A DNA stretch of 55,949 bases from Planctomycetota bacterium (GTDB taxonomy: Bacteria > Planctomycetota > Phycisphaerae > Phycisphaerales > SM1A02), in assembly GCA_003671075.1 (NCBI GenBank), contig QWPT01000011.1, positions 1-55,949 of the forward strand, read 5' to 3'. Positions within the stretch are counted from its first letter, which is position 1, and the number at the start of each line of letters is the position of its first letter. The position numbers were made by a program, and so were the translations under genes. Shown here piece by piece: positions 39,079-48,135 of the stretch. The notes beneath the pieces are model-generated. The model saw only the letters and a program-made list of their open reading frames with translations. It was not told the origin of the DNA and did not search any database.

Positions 39079-40884
39079 GTGAAGATCCGCAACTTCTCCA
39101 TCATCGCCCACATTGACCACGGCAAGAGCACGCTGGCGGACCGCCTCCTTCAGGAGACCAAGGCCGTCTCGGCACGCGAGGCCCGCGCGCAGTTCCTCGA
39201 CTCGATGGATCTCGAGCGCGAACGCGGCATCACCATCAAGGCCTCGGCCGTCACGGTGAAGCACACCTACAACGGCGAAGAATACGAACTCAACTTCATC
39301 GACACGCCGGGCCATGTCGACTTCACCTACGAAGTGTCGCGCGCGCTCAAGGCGTGCGAAGGCGCCGTTCTGGTCGTCGACTCAACGCAGGGCGTGCAGG
39401 CGCAGACGGTCGCAAACGCGTACCTCGCCGTCGCTGGCGATCTCACCATCATTCCCGTCGTCAACAAGATCGACCTTCCCGCCGCGGATCCCGATGGCGT
39501 CGCAATGGAAATCGAGCAGGTCTTCGGCTTTCCCGCCGAGGAATGCATCTATGTCTCGGCAAAGACCGGCCAGGGAATCCACGCGCTGCTCGACAGCATC
39601 TGCGAGAAACTTCCCGCGCCGAAGCCGCCCGTTACCAAGAAGCTGCGCGGCCTGGTGTTTGACGCCAAGTACGACGAGTACCGCGGCGTCGTGATGTATG
39701 TGCGCGTGTTCGACGGCAACCTGAAGCAAGGCGACAAGATCCGCATGATGGGAACGGGGCGAACCTTCTCCGTCACCGAATTGCTGCGTTACACGCCGTT
39801 TCCCGTCAAGGTCAAGGGTCTCAACTACCACGAAGTCGGCTCGGTTTGCGCGGGCATGAAGACCCTCGGCGATGTGCGCGTTGGCGACACCATCACGCTC
39901 GATCTCGATCCAGCCGATGTTGCGCTTGAGGGCTACGAAGAGCCAAAGCAGATGGTGTTTTGCGACTTCTATCCGTCGAGCGCTGACGAAGACGGCAAGA
40001 AGTCCGACTTCGAGCAGATGCGCGAGGCGATCGAAAAGTTGCATCTCAACGACGCGAGCTTTACTTTCGAACCGCAGCATTCCGAGGCGCTTGGCTTTGG
40101 TTTCCGCTGCGGATTCCTCGGCCTGCTGCACATGGACATCGTGCAGGAGCGCCTTGAGCGCGAGGGCGGCGTGTCGATCGTGCAGACTGCGCCCACGGTT
40201 TCATACATGATCGACCTCAACGACGGCACCGAGCTGGAGATTCACAATCCCGCCGACCTGCCCGATGCGTCGAGGATCAAGGCAATTCGCGAGCCGATCG
40301 TGAAGATCGACATCATCTGCCCCAACGAAAACATCGGCGACCTGATGAGGCTTACCGAATCGCGCCGCGGTGTGTTTGTGGCGCAGGAAATGATCAGCGA
40401 GATCCGGCAGATCCTGAAATACGAAATGCCGCTCGCGGAGATCATCTACGACTTCTACGACAAGCTGAAGTCGGTCACCCGTGGCTATGGAACGATGGAC
40501 TACCACATCACCCATTTCCGCGAGGATCGGCTGGTGAAGGTGCTGATTCTGGTGAACGGCGAGCCCGTTGAGGCGCTCTCGCTCATCTGCCATCGCGACA
40601 GTGCCGAACAGCGATCGCGCGTGATTCTCAGCAAGCTCAAGGAGCAGATCGACCGCCATCAGTTCGAGATCCCGCTGCAGGCGGCGATCGGCGGCAAGAT
40701 CATCGCACGCGAGTCGATCAAGGCGATGCGCAAGAATGTGCTCGCCAAGTGCTACGGCGGCGATATCTCGCGCAAGCGCAAGTTGCTCGAGAAGCAGAAG
40801 GAAGGCAAGAAGCGCATGAAGCAGATCGGCGCCGTGTCGATTCCGCAAGAGGCGTTTATGGCCATCCTCGATCAGGGTGACTGA
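39079..40884 (+). CDS. lepA: Elongation factor 4 (LepA)
   Basis: LepA is a ribosome-binding GTPase that back-translocates or helps initiation. The 601-residue protein starts with GTG (VKIRNFSIIAHIDHGKSTLA, the G1 box) and shows DTPGHVDFTYEV (G3), NKIDLP (G4), the LepA-specific effector region SMDLERERGITIKA and the C-terminal RRKLLEKQKEGKKRMKQ-like end. The upstream frame reaches 39001, but the family N-terminus and the TACACT hexamer support 39079; the usual LepA length is about 600. It stands alone. Confidence 0.96.
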   Translation: MKIRNFSIIAHIDHGKSTLADRLLQETKAVSAREARAQFLDSMDLERERGITIKASAVTVKHTYNGEEYELNFIDTPGHVDFTYEVSRALKACEGAVLVVDSTQGVQAQTVANAYLAVAGDLTIIPVVNKIDLPAADPDGVAMEIEQVFGFPAEECIYVSAKTGQGIHALLDSICEKLPAPKPPVTKKLRGLVFDAKYDEYRGVVMYVRVFDGNLKQGDKIRMMGTGRTFSVTELLRYTPFPVKVKGLNYHEVGSVCAGMKTLGDVRVGDTITLDLDPADVALEGYEEPKQMVFCDFYPSSADEDGKKSDFEQMREAIEKLHLNDASFTFEPQHSEALGFGFRCGFLGLLHMDIVQERLEREGGVSIVQTAPTVSYMIDLNDGTELEIHNPADLPDASRIKAIREPIVKIDIICPNENIGDLMRLTESRRGVFVAQEMISEIRQILKYEMPLAEIIYDFYDKLKSVTRGYGTMDYHITHFREDRLVKVLILVNGEPVEALSLICHRDSAEQRSRVILSKLKEQIDRHQFEIPLQAAIGGKIIARESIKAMRKNVLAKCYGGDISRKRKLLEKQKEGKKRMKQIGAVSIPQEAFMAILDQGD

Positions 40885-40897
40885 GTCGTGTTTTTTC

Positions 40898-40946
40898 GCT
40901 GCGACTTTCGTTGAAGCCGCCAGCGGTTTCAACCTCTTCGCAGCGG
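40898..40946. repeat. 49-base imperfect inverted repeat between lepA and ompH
   Basis: CGCTGCGA (40898-40905) pairs with TCGCAGCG (40939-40946), and GTTGAAGCCGC with GCGGTTTCAAC (one G-U) lies inside. It sits between the convergent lepA and ompH genes and probably serves as a two-way terminator. Confidence 0.7.
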
Positions 40947-41023
40947 TGGTATGGGAATAGCCAAACGCGTCGCCCACGCCAGAGCGAGCGGCCGCAGCCG
41001 TGAGCGCTCAAAACACGCCGTTT

Positions 41024-41743
41024 TTAGATACCGAGCGCCTTCATCACTTCTGGCGTGATGTCAACTTGCGTCGGGTACTTCAGCAGCGTGCGCGCGCGGA
41101 TGCGGTCGATCGCCTCGGCTGATCCCTTGGCTTCGAACGGGTCGGCGGTGGGCTGAAAGCGAAGCACCAAGTCGATCGACTCCTTCTCGCTGACGGTCTC
41201 AACTGCCACGACCAGCTCGCGATAGGAAGCTTCGAACTGCTCGGCGGCAAGTCGGTCGCTCTCGGCGCCGATCGACTCGCGGAACATGCGGTATTCCTGC
41301 TGCAACTGCTGGAACGCTGCCTGACCTTCGGCTGGCGGCGGACCACCAGGAGCGACGGGGAACTTGGCCTGGATGTCTTCGGCGCGCTTCTGGAAATCAG
41401 CTTCGCCCTTCTCGATCTTGTCCTTGATCTCGTTGCGCTTCTCGGCGTAGCTTGCGCCCTCGAGCAGCTTCTTCATCACCTTGTCGATGTCGACGGCGGC
41501 AACGCTCCACGCACGATTGGTGGCGCGGTCGCCCCAGGCGATGTGACCGTCCTTGGCACTGACGCGCAACGCGTCCTTGCCGGCCTCGGTGGTCAGCAGC
41601 AGCGCATCGGCGGGGCCGAGATCGTTGGCCAACGGCAGGCCCGCCATCGCCATCGGCGTGACCGACGCGCGCAATGCGAAGATGAGCGCAGCGCAAGAGA
41701 GTGCGAGTGAGCCGGCGACGATGAAGCGGTCCGATTTGAACAT
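41024..41743 (-). CDS. OmpH/Skp-like periplasmic chaperone
   Basis: A 239-residue protein with a signal anchor (FIVAGSLALSCAALIFALRA) and a long coiled-coil middle (EKRNEIKDKIEKGEADFQKR, FQQLQQEYRMFRES), as in Skp/OmpH. The end (YRELVVAVETVSEKESIDLV) matches the family's last helix and strand. OmpH proteins escort outer-membrane proteins. The neighbouring lpxA agrees with envelope biogenesis. I chose ATG 41743 because TACACT ends 6 bases before it. Confidence 0.82.
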   Translation of the reverse strand: MFKSDRFIVAGSLALSCAALIFALRASVTPMAMAGLPLANDLGPADALLLTTEAGKDALRVSAKDGHIAWGDRATNRAWSVAAVDIDKVMKKLLEGASYAEKRNEIKDKIEKGEADFQKRAEDIQAKFPVAPGGPPPAEGQAAFQQLQQEYRMFRESIGAESDRLAAEQFEASYRELVVAVETVSEKESIDLVLRFQPTADPFEAKGSAEAIDRIRARTLLKYPTQVDITPEVMKALGI

Positions 41744-41749
41744 CGAACG

Positions 41750-41755
41750 AGTGTA
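41750..41755 (-). promoter_or_regulatory. -10 hexamer TACACT before ompH
   Basis: TACACT on the minus strand ends 6 bases before the ATG at 41743; it falls in the gap directly after lipB. Confidence 0.6.
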
Positions 41756-41756
41756 C

Positions 41757-42455
41757 TCAGGACCCGAGCATTCGTGCGGTCTCGCCCACGAACCACGCAC
41801 AAACCCGCGCCTTCACCGCATCGAGGGTGGGCGCGGCCTCACCAAGTTCCGCGTCCATGCTGGTGACGGGTCGCTGCAATCCGCACGGCACGATGAGGTC
41901 GAAATGCTCGAGGTTGGGCGCAACATTCAGCGCAAATCCATGCAGCGAAGCGAAGCGCGAAAGTCGAACGCCGATGGCGGCGATCTTGCGCTCAGGTACG
42001 CCGTCCGCGCCGACCCAAACACCCGTTGCACCAGGGTCGCGCAGGCCCGCCAACGCGTCGTGGGCAAGAGTGTCGATGATGCACTGCTCGAGCCAGCGCA
42101 CATACGGATGGACCTTGAGACCGAGCCGCGAAAGATCGAGAATCGGATACGCCACCAGCTGTCCGGGGCCGTGATAAGTCACATCGCCACCGCGGTCGGT
42201 TTCGATGCGCTCGATGCGGTGACGCGCGAGCATTTCATCGCTCGCGAGTACGTGCGCGGCGGCGCCGACGCGTTTGGTGACGGTGATGACGGGCGGATCG
42301 TGCTCGAGCAAAAACACGGTCATGGGAGTGCGTTGTTGGCGGCCGGCCACAAGCTGCTCGTGCGTCTCGCGCTGGAGTGCAAGTGCGTCGGCGTAGGTGA
42401 CGCGCCCGAGGTCCACCACGCGAAGTTGGTCATGTTCGGCGAGCGTCTTCACCAC
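41757..42455 (-). CDS. lipB: Lipoyl(octanoyl) transferase
   Basis: LipB moves octanoyl from acyl carrier protein to lipoyl domains. The 232-residue protein has LRVVDLGRVTYADALALQ, LLEHDPPVITVTKR, RGGDVTYHGPGQLVAYPILDL and RKIAAIGVRLSRFASLHGFALN. The catalytic cysteine is in LIVPCGLQ. No ATG fits the family N-terminus; GTG codons at 42455 and 42452 follow TACGCT (42461-42466) by 5 or 8 bases and give the correct start. The longer open frame up to 43316 is only the shadow of lpxA. It diverges from lpxA. Confidence 0.92.
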   Translation of the reverse strand: MVKTLAEHDQLRVVDLGRVTYADALALQRETHEQLVAGRQQRTPMTVFLLEHDPPVITVTKRVGAAAHVLASDEMLARHRIERIETDRGGDVTYHGPGQLVAYPILDLSRLGLKVHPYVRWLEQCIIDTLAHDALAGLRDPGATGVWVGADGVPERKIAAIGVRLSRFASLHGFALNVAPNLEHFDLIVPCGLQRPVTSMDAELGEAAPTLDAVKARVCAWFVGETARMLGS

Positions 42456-42485
42456 GCGCAAGCGTACGGCGCGAGCATGATTCCG

Positions 42486-42491
42486 TACAAT
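42486..42491 (+). promoter_or_regulatory. -10 hexamer TACAAT before lpxA
   Basis: TACAAT ends 6 bases before the ATG at 42498. The divergent lipB -10 (TACGCT) lies 19 bases away, a compact back-to-back promoter pair. Confidence 0.65.
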
Positions 42492-42497
42492 CGCGCG

Positions 42498-43424
42498 ATG
42501 CCGAAGATCCACCCGACCGCCATCGTTGAGGGCATGAACACGGGCGACATCACGCTCGCCGACGATGTCGAGATCGGCCCGTATTGCGTGCTGCGCGGCA
42601 AGATCGAACTTGGGGCTGGCACGGTTCTCATCGCCAATGTCCATCTGCAGGGACCGCTGCGCATGGGTGCGGGAAACGCCTGTTATCCCGGCGTTGCCAT
42701 CGGCTTCGCTCCGCAGGACAAGGGCTTCCATCACGCCAAGGACGGCGCGGGAATCGTGATCGGCGATGCCAACAGCTTTCGCGAACATGTGACGATTCAC
42801 CGCGCGACCCGCGACGACCGCCCCACCCGCGTCGGTGATCGTAATTTCTGGATGGCCTGCTCGCATGCGGCCCACGATGTTCAAGTCGCGAGCGACTGCG
42901 TGTTCGCTAACAACACGCTCTTCGCCGGACACGCTGAGATCGGCGACCGCGTGGTCACGGGCGGCGGCGCAGGCATTCATCAGTTCACCCGCATCGGCCG
43001 AGGCGCAATGATCGGCGGGCTCTGTGGCGCGAGCAAGGATGTCTGTCCGTTCCACACGGTGACCGCCACTAATTATGTCGGCGGCTACAACCGTATCGGC
43101 ATGCGCCGCGGCGGCGCGAGTCCGTCGGACATCGAGATGGCGCGCACGATCTACGGGATTCTGGTGCGCGACCGCAAGCCATACGCCCAACGCGTCGCCG
43201 CTTTGGAGGCGCTCGCAGGACATCCGATTGCCGACGAGTACATCGCGTTTGTGAAGGCATCGAAACGCGGAATCGCCACCCGACACGGCCGCGCGACCCA
43301 TGCGCGCTCGGGGCAAATCGCAGGTTCAGACGCGGGTTCGGAAGCGAGTTCGGACGCCAGTTCGCGCGCAAGTTCGCGCGCAAGTTCGCTCGCAAGTCCA
43401 TCCTCCCCCACGAGGACAACGTGA
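42498..43424 (+). CDS. lpxA: Acyl-ACP--UDP-N-acetylglucosamine O-acyltransferase
   Basis: LpxA catalyses the first step of lipid A synthesis. The 308-residue protein is a left-handed beta helix with hexapeptide repeats starting IHPTAIVEGMNTGDITL. It has the GFAPQDKGF segment (usual QDxK), the catalytic His region FREHVTIHRAT, and HAAHDVQVASDCVFANN. After the helical C-terminus (about residue 265) it carries a 40-residue Ser/Ala/Arg tail (SSDASSRASSRASS) from 12-bp repeats at 43330-43396. The presence of lpxA indicates a lipid A outer membrane. It is followed by two GTGA-coupled genes. Confidence 0.93.
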   Translation: MPKIHPTAIVEGMNTGDITLADDVEIGPYCVLRGKIELGAGTVLIANVHLQGPLRMGAGNACYPGVAIGFAPQDKGFHHAKDGAGIVIGDANSFREHVTIHRATRDDRPTRVGDRNFWMACSHAAHDVQVASDCVFANNTLFAGHAEIGDRVVTGGGAGIHQFTRIGRGAMIGGLCGASKDVCPFHTVTATNYVGGYNRIGMRRGGASPSDIEMARTIYGILVRDRKPYAQRVAALEALAGHPIADEYIAFVKASKRGIATRHGRATHARSGQIAGSDAGSEASSDASSRASSRASSLASPSSPTRTT

Positions 43425-44290
43425 CAGCCAACCGAACCAGTGGCTTGCTGTTCGACGCTGACACGACTGCGCTCGCTGGCGCGACCGTCCTCGAATTCGC
43501 TGTGCTGGGATCGAGTTCCGCAGGCAATTCCTCGGTACTTCGCCTGAGTAGCGCCCACGCGTCGCGACAGATCATCATCGACGGCGGCCTCTCGCCACGC
43601 GCCACCCGCGGCTACCTTTCCGCACTCGGTTTCTCCTACGAAGCGACCGACGAAGTGCTCTTCACTCACTTCGACCACGACCACGCTAAAGCGGGCTGGG
43701 CGCGCGCGGCGTTGCGCGACGGTGTCCGACTGCGCTGTGCGCGCCGGCATCTTCCCCTGGCACGCGCGCGCGGCTACCCCGATGTTTGCATCGAGGCATT
43801 CGACGCAGACGGCGACGGCTTCAACCTCGGCGCGATCCGCGTGATTCCCTGCGAAACTCCGCACGATGACGGCGCGACCGTGTCGTTTCGTTTCGATACT
43901 CCCGCGGGAAGCCTCGGTCTCGCTACCGATCTCGGTCGTGCCTCGAGCACGCTCATCGAGTCGTTGCGCGGCGTTGATGTGCTCGCCATCGAGTCCAACT
44001 ACGACCGAGCAATGCAGCTCTCGTCGAACCGGCCCGAGTTTCTCAAGGATCGCATCATGGGCGGAAAGGGCCATCTTTCCAACGACGAATGCATCGACGC
44101 GGTGCGGGCGATCGCCGCGCCGCGCGCGCCCGGGCACATCGTGCTGCTGCACCTGTCGCGCGAATGCAATTGCCCTGACCTCGTACGCAATCTTTGGTCG
44201 CGCACGCTGCCCGCGCTCGAGCCCAAGCTCGTGATCGCACACCCATTTCAACCGACCGAACTCATTCGCCTGCGCCGAGAGCAGTCGTGA
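43421..44290 (+). CDS. Metallo-beta-lactamase fold hydrolase (WalJ/YycJ-like)
   Basis: A 289-residue MBL-fold protein. The metal motif is LFTHFDHDHAKAG (HxDHDH; the usual first form HxHxDH reads HFDHDH here), preceded by FAVLGSSSAGNSSVL with the glycine-rich strand seen in YycJ/WalJ. Later ligands fall in IPCETPHDDGATV, LATDLGRAS and LLHLSRECN. YycJ-type enzymes act as double-strand DNA 5' exonucleases. It starts with GTG overlapping the lpxA stop, so it is translated by coupling. Confidence 0.85.
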   Translation: MTANRTSGLLFDADTTALAGATVLEFAVLGSSSAGNSSVLRLSSAHASRQIIIDGGLSPRATRGYLSALGFSYEATDEVLFTHFDHDHAKAGWARAALRDGVRLRCARRHLPLARARGYPDVCIEAFDADGDGFNLGAIRVIPCETPHDDGATVSFRFDTPAGSLGLATDLGRASSTLIESLRGVDVLAIESNYDRAMQLSSNRPEFLKDRIMGGKGHLSNDECIDAVRAIAAPRAPGHIVLLHLSRECNCPDLVRNLWSRTLPALEPKLVIAHPFQPTELIRLRREQS

Positions 44291-45093
44291 GCCAGCTCGA
44301 GCCGATCGCGTGGATCGCACTGGTGGCGCGCTGGGTGGAGATTGCTCGAGCAAGTCGTGCTATTCCTGCGGAAAATAGCCGTTTGCGCGAAACCGTCGCC
44401 CCGCTCATCGCGCTCGAGGCGACCACCGCCGCTCTAGGCGAACTCACGCGTTTGCCCGAGAGCGAGCGCGCACACGCGCGTGTTCTTGCCGAAATCACCG
44501 TGCGCAACTGCGCCGCCGCATTCGATCGGCTTTGGAACGATTGCGACCCGAGCGCCGATTCAGATCCGCGCGCGGAGGACTTCTCCCGTCTGCTCGACGA
44601 CGCGCTCGCTGATGCGCAGCGCGCGCTGCGTTGCGCCATCTACGCGGGGCTTGAGGAACTCGTGGTCGTTGGTGAGGGCGCGTACCAAGTTCCCGCGCTC
44701 GCGCTTCACTTCGGTGAGACCGATCCTTCGACGCACCACGGCACGCTCGCCGCCATGGCTCCCGGCTCCATCGCCATGCCCAACGAACCCGTCGCCTGGT
44801 GGTGCGGCCGACCCGCCCCAACCGTCGACGACCCGCGCCTCGACCGGCGACTTGCTGATGCGCCCCGACAAGTGCATCGCACCATCGACGAAAGCGGTCG
44901 CTTCCTCCGTGATCGCATGGTGTCGATATTGCAGGAAAACGAAGGTGATTGCGCGCCGCAGGCGTTGCCCCTGCTCATACCGCTGCTCCTCGATGGCACG
45001 CGCATCGGCAGATTTCTTCATGGACAAGACGAGTTACTCGCAATGCAGCGTGCTGCGCTGGCCGGACGCGCGACCATTCCCGTCGAGCCCTGA
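44287..45093 (+). CDS. Hypothetical protein in the lpxA operon
   Basis: A 268-residue protein starting with GTG that overlaps the preceding stop codon (GTGA). It is mostly helical, with no signal peptide. Recognisable stretches are VARWVEIARASRAIPAENSR and the tryptophan-rich EPVAWWCGRPAPTVDD, then a helix ending LLLDGTRIGRFLHGQDE. I know no family. Its coupling to lpxA and the MBL gene suggests a housekeeping role that I cannot name. Confidence 0.65.
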   Translation: MSQLEPIAWIALVARWVEIARASRAIPAENSRLRETVAPLIALEATTAALGELTRLPESERAHARVLAEITVRNCAAAFDRLWNDCDPSADSDPRAEDFSRLLDDALADAQRALRCAIYAGLEELVVVGEGAYQVPALALHFGETDPSTHHGTLAAMAPGSIAMPNEPVAWWCGRPAPTVDDPRLDRRLADAPRQVHRTIDESGRFLRDRMVSILQENEGDCAPQALPLLIPLLLDGTRIGRFLHGQDELLAMQRAALAGRATIPVEP

Positions 45094-45133
45094 ATACACC
45101 ACCAGATTCGCTCCACAGCGCCGCCGCCTCCGC

Positions 45134-45139
45134 TACCCT
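45134..45139 (+). promoter_or_regulatory. -10 hexamer TACCCT before purF
   Basis: TACCCT ends 10 bases before the ATG at 45150, with no Shine-Dalgarno sequence. Confidence 0.5.
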
Positions 45140-45149
45140 CCGTGCCTCG

Positions 45150-47069
45150 ATGTCCGATGCACTCACCCACGAATGCGGCCTTGCCTTCGTTCGACTCCGT
45201 AAGCCGATCGCCTGGTTCCAGCAGGAGCGCGGCGATGCGCTGTGGGGCCTACGCAAGCTCTACCTGCTCATGGAGAAGCAGCACAACCGCGGCCAAGACG
45301 GCGCTGGTATCGCCTGCGTGAAGTTCGACATGCCTGCGGGTGATTCGTTTCTTGAGCGCGAGCGCACCGCCAAGCGCAACCCAATCGAGCGGCTCTTCGA
45401 CGAAGCGCTCTCACCCGCCGCCGAACTCGGCGAAGCCGAAATGAGTTCGCTCAGCGAAACTGCGCTCAAGCGCAAGTTTTCCCTTCTCGGCGAGGTCCTT
45501 CTCGGCCACCTTCGTTACGGCACCCACAGCGGCAATTCCAGCTCGATGTGCCACCCATACCTTCGCCGCTCCAACAGCGAGTCGCGCTCGCTGGCCATCG
45601 CGGGAAACTTCAACCTCACCAACTCGGCCGAATTGTTCAGCAAGCTCGTCGACTACGGACTTCATCCAGTTGGCGACAGCGATACTGGCGTGGTTCTCGA
45701 GAAAATCGGCTATTTCATCGACCGTGAGCACGCGCATCTCGAAGCGACCATGGGCGAGGGCTCGTTCCTCAACCTTGCGGGCGCGCTGCTGATGACTGAG
45801 GTTTCGCGTCAGCTCGACCTTGCCCGCGTCCTGCGCCGCGCGACCGAGCACTTCGACGGCGGCTATGTTTTTGCGGGAATGCTCGGCAACGGCGATAGTT
45901 TTATCTGTCGTGATCCAGCCGGAATCCGTCCGGGCTACTACCTCGTCAACGATGACTGCATTGCCGTTGCCAGCGAGCGCGCCGCCCTTTCCACCGTGTT
46001 TGACACCGATCCGCGCGACATCGAGGCGATCCCGCCCGGCCACACGCTCATCATTAAGAAGTCAGGCGCGTACTCGATTGAGCGCTTCGCCGAACCGCTG
46101 CCGCTGCGCCAGTGCACTTTCGAACGCATCTACTTCTCGCGCGGTAATGACCCATCGATCTACCGCGAGCGCAAGCAACTTGGGCGCAACCTCGCGCCGC
46201 GCGTGGTGGATTTGCTCGGCGGCGACCTCGACCACGCGGTGTTCGGATTCATCCCGAACACCAGCGAAACCTCGTACTACGGCCTGATGGAAGCGCTCGG
46301 CGAAGCACGCCAGCACATGGCGGGCGAGGTGATTTGGAAGCAAGTGCAAGCGGGCACCGCCACGCGCGCTTCGATCCTCGCGGCGCTCGATGGTCGAGTG
46401 CGCGCCGAAAAAGTCGCGCAAAAAGATCAACGCCTTCGCACCTTCATCACCCACGATGCCGCGCGGCGCGATCTCGTTAGTCACATCTACGACATCACTC
46501 GCGGGACCGTGCATCCCGATGACACGCTCGTGGTCATCGACGATTCAATCGTGCGCGGCACCACGCTGCGCGAGTCGATCATCACCATGCTCGCGCGGTT
46601 GAATCCCAAGGCCATGATTGTTGCCAGCGCCAGTCCGCCCATCATGTATCCCGACTGCTATGGCATCGACATGAGCCAACTCGGTCGCTTCATCGCGTTC
46701 GAAGCGGCGGTGTCGCTCGCGCGCGACCATGGCCAGGCGGCTGTGCTCGATGAGATCGAGGCCAAATGCATCGAGCAGGCGGGGCTCGCCGCCAATCGGA
46801 TGAAGAACCAAGTCCGCCTGCTCTACGACCTCTTCAGCCTCGCTCAGCTTGAGGGCAAGGTCGCCGAGCTCATCCGCGCACGGTCCCTGACCTGGCGGGG
46901 CGAGATCAAATTGGTCTATCAGTCGGTCGACGGGCTTCGTTCCTCGATGCCCGATTTCACTGGCGACTGGTACTTCACCGGCGAGTATCCAACCCCGGGC
47001 GGTTATCGGGTGCTCAACACGGCGTACCTCAACTGGCGGCGTGGAGCCGAAGGCCGACGAGCCTATTAA
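45150..47069 (+). CDS. purF: Amidophosphoribosyltransferase
   Basis: PurF makes phosphoribosylamine, the first step of purine synthesis. The 639-residue protein starts MSDALTHECGLAFVR, so the nucleophile cysteine follows an 8-residue propeptide; HNRGQDGAGIA and GHLRYGTHSG are glutaminase-site motifs. The PRPP-binding loop is VVIDDSIVRGTTLRESI. It is about 150 residues longer than E. coli PurF, with insertions after the first active-site loop (about 60-110) and near the C-terminus; Bacteroidota have similar long versions. ATG 45150 is set by the hexamer and the motif. The frame upstream overlaps the hypothetical gene. Confidence 0.93.
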   Translation: MSDALTHECGLAFVRLRKPIAWFQQERGDALWGLRKLYLLMEKQHNRGQDGAGIACVKFDMPAGDSFLERERTAKRNPIERLFDEALSPAAELGEAEMSSLSETALKRKFSLLGEVLLGHLRYGTHSGNSSSMCHPYLRRSNSESRSLAIAGNFNLTNSAELFSKLVDYGLHPVGDSDTGVVLEKIGYFIDREHAHLEATMGEGSFLNLAGALLMTEVSRQLDLARVLRRATEHFDGGYVFAGMLGNGDSFICRDPAGIRPGYYLVNDDCIAVASERAALSTVFDTDPRDIEAIPPGHTLIIKKSGAYSIERFAEPLPLRQCTFERIYFSRGNDPSIYRERKQLGRNLAPRVVDLLGGDLDHAVFGFIPNTSETSYYGLMEALGEARQHMAGEVIWKQVQAGTATRASILAALDGRVRAEKVAQKDQRLRTFITHDAARRDLVSHIYDITRGTVHPDDTLVVIDDSIVRGTTLRESIITMLARLNPKAMIVASASPPIMYPDCYGIDMSQLGRFIAFEAAVSLARDHGQAAVLDEIEAKCIEQAGLAANRMKNQVRLLYDLFSLAQLEGKVAELIRARSLTWRGEIKLVYQSVDGLRSSMPDFTGDWYFTGEYPTPGGYRVLNTAYLNWRRGAEGRRAY

Positions 47070-47340
47070 GTAGGCCAATCGGCCTGAAACGCGCACCGTC
47101 ACGCGCATCACCGCGCACACCGTCATGCGTATTGCCGTGCGTATTGGAAGGTGCCTCGCCGTGTGTCTTGACGGGAGCCGCCGTTTCCGTTCTACTCTCC
47201 CCTCCCCCAAAGGGTCCCGTCTGACGGGCCACCTGATGGGTATAGACGGCGCATGGGCGCCGCCGAATTCGATCGATCCCGGCTTGTCTCGCTGCAAGAC
47301 TGCAGAAAACAAGTCAATCCCGTAGGAAACTGGAAGAACC
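47070..47340 (+). other. Gap between purF and rpsD
   Basis: A small hairpin (AGGCC-AATC-GGCCT, 47072-47085) lies just after purF and may end its transcript weakly. A region of degenerate CGCAT/CGTATTG repeats follows (47095-47150). CCCGT-CTG-ACGGG and GGCGC-ATG-GGCGCC hairpins, then TATAGA (a possible -10 at about 47240), precede rpsD. No gene is seen here. Confidence 0.4.
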
Positions 47341-47940
47341 ATGTCGCGCTATCTCGGTCCGAAGGTGAAGCTCTCGCGCAAGGTTGGTGTCCCGGTCGCG
47401 GACATCCCAAAGCACACCTCGAAGCGCCAGCTCACCACCCCTGGTATGCACGGCTTCCGCGGTCGTCGCCAGAAGGACTACGGCATCCGCAAGGATGAGA
47501 AGCAGAAGGTTCGCTTCCACTACAACGTCCTTGAGCGACAGTTCCGCCGCTATATGCGCGAAGCAGGTCGCCGCCCGGGTAACACCGGCGAAGTGCTGCT
47601 GCAGCTGCTTGAGCTTCGTCTGGACAATGTCCTGCGTCGCGCTGGCTTCTCGCGCACCATTTGGGGCGCCCGTCAGCTCTGCGCGCACGGCCATGTGCTC
47701 GTGAACGGCAAGAAGGTTGACCGTCCGTCGTACGCGATTGAGATCGGCGACATCGTCACCCTCCGCGAAGGCATCCAGAAGCTCGCCCGCGAGCAAATGG
47801 AGTCGATCCCGGGTCATCAGGTTCCAGGCTGGATCGCCGTCAACCCGTCCGAACTTTCGGCGAAGTGCGTTTCGATGCCGACCTCGGACCAGATCCCGTT
47901 CGATGTGAATACCAACCTGATCGTCGAGTTCTACCGCTAA
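47341..47940 (+). CDS. rpsD: 30S ribosomal protein S4
   Basis: uS4 is a primary 16S rRNA binding protein and assembly factor. The 199-residue protein begins MSRYLGPKVKLSRKVG, has the QKVRFHYNVLERQFRRYM segment and the S4 RNA-binding motif RLDNVLRRAGFSRT...GARQLCAHGHVLVNGKKV, then the typical ending VNTNLIVEFYR. It has no zinc cysteines. Unlike in many bacteria it is not in the alpha operon with rpsM, rpsK and rpoA, but alone after purF. Confidence 0.97.
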   Translation: MSRYLGPKVKLSRKVGVPVADIPKHTSKRQLTTPGMHGFRGRRQKDYGIRKDEKQKVRFHYNVLERQFRRYMREAGRRPGNTGEVLLQLLELRLDNVLRRAGFSRTIWGARQLCAHGHVLVNGKKVDRPSYAIEIGDIVTLREGIQKLAREQMESIPGHQVPGWIAVNPSELSAKCVSMPTSDQIPFDVNTNLIVEFYR

Positions 47941-48021
47941 TCGCGGGACGAAGCACCGAGTGAAGCCCCGAGTCCAAACTTTGGGCGAATCAAGTCAGGC
48001 TGACTCTAGACCGAAACACCG

Positions 48022-48048
48022 CGAGGCCGGAGCATTGCTCCGGCCTCG
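48022..48048 (+). terminator. Rho-independent terminator after rpsD
   Basis: CGAGGCCGGAGC and GCTCCGGCCTCG form a perfect 12-base stem around ATT, followed by TTTCTTT. Confidence 0.9.
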
Positions 48049-48119
48049 TTTCTTTCCCACTCGCAACTTTCCGACGAAACCTGTTGCTTCTTTCTGTCCC
48101 GAGCACCGCGGCTTTCCGA

Positions 48120-48125
48120 TACCTT
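48120..48125 (+). promoter_or_regulatory. -10 hexamer TACCTT before the PpiD-like gene
   Basis: TACCTT ends 10 bases before the ATG at 48136. Confidence 0.45.
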
Positions 48126-48135
48126 TCAAACGACC

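Noticed and set aside
41553-42497. Upstream extension of the lpxA frame
   Set aside because: It lies over lipB and ompH; LpxA motifs begin at 42498, immediately after a TACAAT hexamer.
41757-43316. Minus-strand frame of 519 codons covering lipB and beyond
   Set aside because: Only the lower part is LipB; the upper part is the antisense shadow of lpxA, which has motifs and a promoter.
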